Source of the DNA: Micromussa lordhowensis
Taxonomy: Eukaryota > Cnidaria > Anthozoa > Scleractinia > Lobophylliidae
NCBI GenBank assembly: GCA_964020085.1
Contig: OZ026604.1
Span: forward strand, 22,744,432-22,808,431
Length of the DNA: 64,000 bases
Direction of reading: 5' to 3'
In this document: positions 61,457-64,000 of the stretch, piece by piece
How positions within the stretch are numbered: position 1 is the stretch's first letter
Layout: each line of letters opens with the position of its first letter
Made by a program: the position numbers and the translations under genes
Notes under the pieces: generated by a model
Database searches by the model: none
The model's input: only the letters and a program-made list of their open reading frames with translations
Told to the model about the DNA's origin: nothing

Positions 61457-63576
61457 TGCATACGGCTTTGCGTACAGACGGCAACATGTTAGATATGAAT
61501 TGACTTCAGGCATCTAAAGAGCTAGTGAAACTTAGTACATGGTGAAATTTTTAGCTCTTTGGGTGTAATATTCAGGGAGAAATTGTCTTTCAAAAACTGC
61601 AAAATTTCTGGGTGGCAAAAGCGCTAATGAGCTCATACATTCTTTGTTAAATTTTGAGTTTTTAAACCTGCGTTGCACAAAAAGTATTCAATGCATCAGG
61701 CTCATATTCACTGGCAGAGTTAATCGTACTATGACCTTTAATTTCAATATTCAGAACTGATTTATTTGTAACTCCGTCAAAAACAGGTTTGCTTATGCCA
61801 ATGAGGCAAATATTGTAAACAAGGATTTCCCTATAGTTGTTAAGTGTAATGTTGCCGTAGTTCAGTTTTGTTGAGAGTTACAGAGAATGGAGAATAAATT
61901 TACAAAATGAACTAACACTTAAAAAAGATATCTAACAATTAGTTCTGTTTGCAGGTTAAGTGGCGAATCTCCATTTCTAGGCGACAGCGAGGCGGATACA
62001 TTCTCTCGCATCACAGAGGCACGATGGGAATTCTCTGACGTGTTTGATTACGTCAGCAAGGAGGCGAAAGACTTCATTTCGAGGCTGCTTCTCAAAGATC
62101 CAAAGTACGTCCTTCCAACTTTTTCACTTCACACCTTAAAGTAACACTACATTGTTTTAAGATAAAGAAAGTTTTCGGTCACCAAATGATTCTCCTATGC
62201 ATATAGATCGTCTTTAATCGGCCAATTAGCCCATGACGTTGTCTTTTAAAAAGGTATAGACATGGAATTCGTTCAGAAAACCTCATATTTGTTAAGGAAT
62301 TCTTATAACTTCAATGTAAAGTTGAATGAATTATTGGCATTCACGTCAGAGATCCATTGCATAAGTATGGGTGATCAGTATATGATTTCTCCTTAGAATA
62401 TGGACACAAAGTGAAGTAGAAAGAAGACGACAGTAAAGAATATTTTTTGATGGACCGTGATATTCTCACAAGTAACATTAAATGAAATGCCTAGTAGTCA
62501 GTTCGGAGAATTAATATTTTGCGTCTGCGAATAAAAAACTAGGAAACGAAACATTCTAAATTGGTGTTGACAGGGCTAATTGGGTGACATCTACTGTGCA
62601 GTATTAGTTGTTCAGTTAATCATTTTGTTTATAATTCTTTCAAAAGTTTTGAATTTTTCGTCTCTATTTGCAGAAAAAGGTTAACAGTGGAAGAGTGCCT
62701 TGGACATGAGTGGATAGAGGTAAAAACAAAAACAAGCAACTCAGTCATACGATGAATACTAGTGTAAGGCTATGTTCACACTTGGTGCCCGAACACGGTG
62801 CCCGGTGCACGATTCTCGCTTGACACTAATGTGAACCCACCTTTCTTGCAAGTTCTCACACAAGAATTCGCGTCCGAGTACAAGGTCTCCACACTTGGTG
62901 CCCGAACACGGTGCTTGAGTACGATTCTCGCTTGACAATCATGTGAACACACCTTTCTTGCAAGTTCTTACACAAGAATTCGCGTCCGAGTACAAGGTCT
63001 CCACACTTGGTGCCCGAACACGGTGCCCGAGTACGATTTTCGCTTGACACTAATGTGAACACACGCTTCTTGCAAGTTCTCACACAAGAATTCGTGTTCG
63101 AGAACAATGTGGAGACTTTGTACTCGGACACTAAATGATTCTTGAGCACTTAGAGAACCCATGTTTTGTGCCCAGACACCAGCGGCCGGGCTCTAAGTGT
63201 GAACACAGTCTAAGAGGTAAATACAGAATGACTGGTCACCTTGCAACGGATTTACAGACTAAAGCATTTAGGGAATAAATCCTGTTAAGAAAAACTAAAA
63301 TATCAAACTTAAAATCTGGTGTTAATCAATTATTTAATTGATAGTACTTATTTTGGCCCGAAGACATTGAAGTAGAAATTTGAGGGAATAAAAACATAAG
63401 ATTTGCTTTTAATTACTGATGCTCACTGAATTTTTTTTTTCATGAGTTATATTTCAGTTAAGTGAGAAGCAATATTGACCACTGATTATCACTTTTTTTC
63501 TTTGAGGTTAACATTGTTTCAATTCATTTAGTCTCCAGGGTTTACTGGAAAGCAGAAAAGCAAGAATTACTCAGAA
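35314..63576 (+). CDS. Region B: coiled coil, kinase 1, CaM-binding-like tail, Ig, Ig, kinase 2 (24 exons, runs off the window)
   Basis: Exons: 35314-35732, 39583-39625, 42029-42125, 42880-43092, 43928-44066, 44394-44517, 44870-44918, 45368-45394, 47329-47481, 48097-48142, 48997-49071, 51191-51437, 51888-52169, 54904-54960, 55900-56220, 56912-57047, 58366-58566, 59457-59592, 60224-60347, 60682-60730, 60860-60886, 61955-62104, 62674-62719, 63532-63576. All 23 junctions are GT/AG and in phase, with no stop. The product has two Ser/Thr kinase domains of the titin/MLCK/SPEG/obscurin class and two I-set Ig domains. In animals that class acts on actomyosin or as a cytoskeletal tension sensor. The first exon enters in mid-codon and has no in-frame Met before its last few codons, so coding sequence must exist upstream. 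Region A offers the right phase. The C-terminus lies beyond 64000. Confidence 0.9.
36440..36615 (-). repeat. tRNA-derived SINE-like fragment
   Basis: On the minus strand GATCAGTGCGCTTGG (complement of 36576-36590) resembles the A-box of the 2-kb SINE, and GGATCTAGCCCCGG (complement of 36543-36556) a decayed B-box. More diverged than the first copy. Confidence 0.4.
37082..37236. repeat. Palindromic MITE-like family P1, copy 2
   Basis: Arms AGAGCACTTTTTCCGTGTTT and AGCCTCATCTAAACACGAGG pair with 37180-37230. The ~50 bp at 36967-37018 just upstream (AATAATTGAGCCACTA, CTCTCATTGGTCGATAGGTG) recur at 46293-46337. Confidence 0.88.
37402..37764. mobile_element. Inverted-repeat element family Q, copy 1
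   Basis: The left end AGGCCCGTCCACACTACGCC is followed by AGAGAAATTTGAAAAACG. The right end is a decayed complement of the same. Copy 2 at 43171-43481 shares AACGCAACAATCA.CGG..ATTTTGGATTT and TTTTCAAATTCCTC.GGTTT. Confidence 0.8.
39583..39625 (+). CDS. Region B exon 2: 43-nt linker exon
   Basis: The acceptor TTTATTAG ends at 39582 and the donor is TCAG|GTAGAC at 39626. It reads DPAYSSVRDEIFTS and leaves one G, entering in phase 0 and leaving in phase 1 exactly as its neighbours need. No domain is seen. The exon is short and the donor mediocre, so its use may be alternative; without it the neighbours do not join in frame. Confidence 0.6.
40430..40850 (-). repeat. Family R copy 4 (inverted) plus an inverted copy of the exon 2 acceptor region
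   Basis: 40660-40830 is a complement of family R. 40505-40617 is a complement of 3106-3216, that is ~70 bp of intron 1, its TTTTCCAG acceptor and the first ~39 nt of exon 2. A second R-like 3' piece (40440-40504, AGATTGAAGGAAACCTGAG) follows directly. Confidence 0.85.
41284..41856. mobile_element. TTAA-flanked transposon T, copy 2, with a nested insertion
   Basis: Ends TTAAGGCGGGGGTAAACGTG and (complement) TTAAGGCGGGGGTAAACCTG. The interior is nearly identical to copy 1 except for 152 bp inserted at 41534-41685. Confidence 0.88.
41534..41685. mobile_element. Palindromic MITE nested in transposon T copy 2
   Basis: The arm AGCGACTTTCATATAACCCG, continuing CAATGCATTTTGTTTTCCCC, pairs with its complement ending GAAAGTCGCTG. 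ATT flanks both sides; copy 1 has a single ATT at the matching place (AAAACT-ATT-TCTCTCC). Confidence 0.9.
42029..48142 (+). CDS. Kinase domain 1 (complete, MLCK/titin type)
   Basis: Exons 42029-42125, 42880-43092, 43928-44066, 44394-44517, 44870-44918, 45368-45394, 47329-47481 and 48097-48142, about residues 1340-1605 of the joined protein. Motifs in order: FDVHEEVGKGKFGVVKKV (Gly loop), VFAAKYI (ATP-binding Lys), REINIMNQL (helix C Glu), MEFVSGGELFERV (hinge), NIVHLDLKPENIV (catalytic Asp), LIDFGLAVEL (intact DFG), GTPEFMAPEAV, DMWSVGVIAYILLSGLSP and CLEHDWMK. Every catalytic residue is present, so an active Ser/Thr kinase is expected. HLDLKPEN and the FDVHEEVG opening are typical of the MLCK/titin/Trio kinase branch. 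Confidence 0.95.
42470..42622. repeat. Palindromic MITE-like element
   Basis: ACAATAGCCTCCGTTTGGCG and CGAAAATAT at the left pair with ATATTTTCGCGCCAAATAGA and GGCTGTTGT at the right. Confidence 0.85.
43171..43481. mobile_element. Inverted-repeat element family Q, copy 2
   Basis: Starts GGCCCCGTGCACAATTACGC and CGGAGAAATTTGAGAACG; ends CGTTTTCAAACTTCTCCGGT and GTAGTATGGACG. It lies in the intron just after the kinase 1 ATP-binding exon. Confidence 0.8.
43533..43681. repeat. Palindromic MITE-like family V, copy 1
   Basis: ATATATCAAACACGAG / CTCGAGTGTTTGATATATC arms with ACAGTGTTTCATCGG inside. Other copies at 52394-52493 and 53371-53483. Confidence 0.88.
44165..44225 (-). repeat. Possible tRNA-derived SINE head
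   Basis: On the minus strand TGGCTAGTGGC (complement of 44207-44217) fits an RNA polymerase III A-box. The B-box position (CGTTCTGATCC) is weak. No tRNA fold closes. Confidence 0.35.
45060..45230 (+). repeat. Family R, copy 5
   Basis: TTCTATCTTAGTTAACTGCT, AGGTTTCCTTCAATTTAAAG and TGGTCAAAATAACTC match the other copies. It sits between two short kinase 1 exons. Confidence 0.75.
45675..45705 (+). repeat. (ACG)n microsatellite
   Basis: About ten ACG units in an intron. Confidence 0.9.
46374..46884. mobile_element. Terminal-inverted-repeat element, ~511 bp
   Basis: The left end GCCTGTCCCGATTGTGCTCG and the complement of the right end, GCCTGTCCTGATTGTGCCCG, match at 18 of 20 positions. The interior encodes nothing recognised. 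The ends resemble those of families Q and W in style (G/C-rich, near ...GTC.....). Confidence 0.8.
48380..48560 (+). other. Possible retroelement 3' tail
   Basis: AT-rich sequence ending in AATAAAGCCCATCTATCTACC, the same AATAAA-plus-short-tandem style as the two LINE tails. There is no coding remnant to confirm it. Confidence 0.3.
48567..48960 (+). repeat. (GACT)n microsatellite, ~390 bp, directly upstream of an acceptor
   Basis: Almost pure GACT with GGAC interruptions every few units, turning into GAAT at the end, followed by a T-rich tract and the acceptor at 48996. The minus-strand SQSVSQSV-type ORF is its translation. Confidence 0.95.
48997..51437 (+). CDS. Post-kinase regulatory tail with MLCK-like autoinhibitory/calmodulin-binding segment, then acidic linker
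   Basis: Exons 48997-49071 and 51191-51437. Across the junction the protein reads LKQFLAKRRWQ, then KSVNALVAVRRLSSLASL. This has the basic-aromatic-hydrophobic pattern of myosin light-chain kinase tails (RRKWQK...A.RRLSS), where calmodulin binding relieves autoinhibition. A Ser-rich stretch and eight consecutive Glu from a GAG/GAA run (51306-51329) follow, then a disordered acidic region. Calmodulin control is inferred from the motif. Confidence 0.88.
49072..51190 (+). other. Intron splitting the CaM-binding-like segment
   Basis: No gene or clear repeat seen. AT-rich sequence with chance ORFs only. Confidence 0.6.
51518..51884 (+). repeat. Degenerate (GACT/GATT/GTCT)n tract before the Ig 1 acceptor
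   Basis: CTGACTGACTGACTGAATGA at the start, GTCTGTCTGTCTGTCTGTCC in the middle, TTGATTGATC at the end, 3 bases before the CAACAG acceptor. Confidence 0.85.
51888..52169 (+). CDS. Ig domain 1 (I-set)
   Basis: A single 282-nt exon in phase 1-1, acceptor ATCAACAG at 51887, donor GAAT|GTAAGT. It reads QPPIFSKELSDTSINEGETV, then LEWLKNGVKI, then DDDSGEYHCVVENEAGRV and KLSVE. The core Trp, the D-x-G-x-Y-x-C strand F motif and the N-x-A-G turn are present. The strand B Cys is replaced (TVSFKV), as in many titin-like I-set domains. Confidence 0.93.
52394..52493. repeat. Family V, copy 2 (truncated on the right)
   Basis: TTATCAAACAGGAGAGACTG ... GAGGTGTTTGGAAATGTGGT as in the other copies, without the final TTTGATATATC. 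Confidence 0.75.
52720..53190. mobile_element. Terminal-inverted-repeat element W, ~470 bp
   Basis: The ends AAGCCCCGTCTACACGAG (52721) and CTCGTGTAGACGGGGCTT (53172-53189) are exact complements. Inside, (G/A)CAATTTTTAT / AATAAAAATTGCCACAT motifs repeat on both strands. Confidence 0.9.
53371..53483. repeat. Family V, copy 3
   Basis: TGATATATCAAACACG at the left and GAGTGTTTGATATATC at the right, with CCGAGAGGGGAGTTAGCGGA at the centre. Confidence 0.85.
54099..54129. repeat. Perfect 14-bp hairpin
   Basis: CTGTGGCCTAAGAG, a 3-base loop (AGA), and the exact complement. Short, G/C-rich and stable. Confidence 0.8.
54255..54366. repeat. Palindromic MITE-like element
   Basis: ACAATTATCCTGCGAAATCG and GGAATATCGTC at the left pair with GACGATATTCCGCGAGATTG and CAGGTAATTGT at the right. 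TACGAGGCCGTAGGCCGAGT at the centre. Confidence 0.85.
54904..54960 (+). CDS. Short acidic linker exon between the Ig domains
   Basis: A 57-nt exon in phase 1-1 with acceptor AATTGCAG ending at 54903 and donor ATCG|GTGAGT at 54961. It encodes SQSKNEETDDEEEKIDSSI. A second AG five bases on (CCCAG) breaks the frame. Its symmetric phase lets it be skipped without a frameshift. Confidence 0.75.
55385..55531. repeat. Palindromic MITE-like element
   Basis: TGTACACTATTGAGTTATGG at the left pairs with CCATAACTCAGTAGTGTACG at the right. GCTAAGCAC / GTGCTTAGC near the centre. Confidence 0.85.
55900..56220 (+). CDS. Ig domain 2 (I-set)
   Basis: A 321-nt exon in phase 1-1. A 13-residue acidic lead (EIEDTDSLFTRPT) precedes VPVFAKELHDVIANEHDAVT, FELEWFKNAVDV, DDDTGEYCCVAQNEAGRVTC and WLTVE. 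It is very close to Ig 1 in sequence and layout (shared RDxxDDDxGEYxCVxxNEAGRVTC), so the two are likely a local duplication. Confidence 0.93.
56912..57047 (+). CDS. Acidic linker and start of kinase domain 2
   Basis: The acceptor ATTTTAG ends at 56911 and the donor is GGCAG|GTATGT at 57048. It begins VESVRSEDDEESEESEDDD, then VFVPKEFVKIREGDVQTFYC, and finishes IEEEVGR, the first strand of the Gly loop completed by the next exon (GRGRFG). It plays the same role as the 97-nt exon before kinase 1 and ends in the same phase (2). Confidence 0.88.
57132..57310 (+). repeat. Interspersed repeat with GGGTTA run and hammerhead-like core
   Basis: GTTAGGGTTAGGGTTAG is followed by CGACGAAGGGCTAACGCTCA, AAACGTCAG and a tail with CACCGACGCAGCACCACAGT. 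The layout resembles a minimal hammerhead ribozyme (CUGANGA, stem, GAAAC) of the sort reported in Penelope-like elements, but two core positions are changed here. Confidence 0.5.
57306..57426. repeat. Palindromic MITE-like element
   Basis: GTTCAATTCGGTTTGTAATC (57317) pairs with GATTACAGACCGAATTGGAC (57400-57419). GATAACAAA / TTTGTTTATC inside. Confidence 0.85.
58366..62719 (+). CDS. Kinase domain 2 (titin/MLCK type, DFG changed to DFS)
   Basis: Exons 58366-58566, 59457-59592, 60224-60347, 60682-60730, 60860-60886, 61955-62104 and 62674-62719. Motifs: GRGRFGIVKKCVE, RFCAKFI (Lys kept), KREIDVMNSLHHPRIIRL (Glu kept), IMEYARGGDLFARI, FMHLDLKPQNVMF (catalytic Asp kept), LIDFSLTRKF (Asp kept, Gly replaced by Ser), FGTAEFVAPEIV, DMWAIGVIAYIMLSGESPFL and CLGHEWIE. 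The lost DFG glycine may lower or alter activity. The remaining catalytic residues argue against calling it dead. Confidence 0.95.
59890..60043. repeat. Palindromic MITE-like element
   Basis: AGACCGATTTCGATATATTA and ATAGATCTCAGCACGAGGCT at the left, nearly exact complements at the right (ending AATATATCGAAATTGGTCT). In the intron between the kinase 2 catalytic-loop and DFS exons. Confidence 0.9.
61415..61830 (+). repeat. Diverged interspersed repeat S, copy 2
   Basis: Aligns with 3994-4410 in the same orientation (see that entry). In the intron before the 150-nt exon of kinase 2. Confidence 0.75.
62765..63213. mobile_element. Inverted-repeat element with three internal ~112-bp tandem units
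   Basis: The ends GGCTATGTTCACACTTGGTG and CTAAGTGTGAACACAGTC are inverted. Units beginning CACTTGGTGCCCGAACACGG start at 62778, 62892 and 63003. The two minus-strand ORFs here are readings of these repeats. Confidence 0.85.
63532..63576 (+). CDS. Exon after kinase 2; gene continues past the window
   Basis: The acceptor TTCATTTAG ends at 63531 and the donor is GAA|GTAAGT at 63577. It reads SPGFTGKQKSKNYSE in phase 0-0, at the position of the 75-nt exon that follows kinase 1. No further exon is seen before 64000. Confidence 0.75.
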
Positions 63577-64000
63577 GTAAGTCACATACATAGAAAGATA
63601 TTAGTTAGCTTTTTCAAACGAGTACAGACCTGCAGTCACAAAAAAAGTATTTTTCTTTACAGTGAATCTGAAATTGTAAAACAACGTTTACTTCAAGATT
63701 TCATTACATTCATACTTAGGGTTTACTTTCCAAATTTCAATTCGATCGAAAAAAGTGAACGAATTGCCACTCAGTGGAGTTGCCACTGATAAGTTTTATT
63801 TGTTTATGTTGCGTGCTTATTTATTTGTTTTATTTTATTTTGTTTATGTAATGGATGGGGTATCCTTTTCAAGAAGAGTAGAACACATACTAGTTATACA
63901 ATGCTTTCGAGTGCTATACCATGGAATGTCCCAAGAGTCACTTTTTTTGGTATGCACACAGCCCTTCAGATACCATACCATAGAAAATACAGAAGTCAAC
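63577..64000 (+). other. Start of the next intron; window edge
   Basis: AT-rich and non-coding. No exon or repeat recognised before the end. Confidence 0.6.

Noticed and set aside
62856..63162. Two overlapping minus-strand ORFs with repeated motifs
   Set aside because: They follow the ~112-bp tandem units of a mobile element; the repeated peptide reflects repeated DNA.
1..64000. CRISPR array, operons or other prokaryotic features
   Set aside because: No direct-repeat array with regular unique spacers exists. Introns, Ig domains and retroelements show a eukaryotic genome.

Overview
This window reads as metazoan nuclear DNA. Short coding exons (27-866 nt) are separated by long AT-rich introns full of transposon debris. 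Ig-domain/titin-type kinases, a coiled-coil/PDZ/SH3 scaffold, CR1/L2-like and Penelope-like retroelement pieces and many palindromic MITE-like elements suggest an anthozoan cnidarian, probably a coral. That identification is an inference; I could run no search.

All genic signal is on the + strand. I joined exons by hand, using GT/AG sites and codon phase. Region A (7-24398, 16 exons, 1168 codons) encodes an N-terminal Ser-rich segment, long coiled coils, three PDZ domains, a Ser/Thr-rich linker, an SH3-like domain and a basic tail, in the manner of DLG5/CARMA (CARD9/10/11) scaffolds. I see no guanylate-kinase domain. Region B (35314-63576 and on past the window edge, 24 exons, 1069 codons) encodes another coiled coil, a complete MLCK/titin-type kinase with a calmodulin-binding-like tail, two I-set Ig domains, an acidic linker and a second kinase of identical exon layout. 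That kinase has DFS in place of DFG.

The two regions join in phase (24398 to 35314). The first exon of B opens in mid-codon and has no usable initiator Met, so one reading is a single gene of at least 40 exons and 2237 codons with a scaffold-plus-tandem-kinase architecture. The other reading is two neighbouring genes, with the end of A and the start of B hidden in the 10.9-kb gap.

The introns hold a 5'-truncated LINE (17849-18898), a Penelope-like element with a GIY-YIG domain between 141-bp inverted arms (21960-22899), tRNA-derived SINE-like pieces, about fifteen palindromic or terminal-inverted-repeat elements in several families, a nested MITE that can be read against its empty site, and (GACT)n/(GATT)n tracts beside several splice acceptors. 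The 5' end of coding exon 2 also lies inside a sequence that occurs again, inverted, near 40.5 kb.
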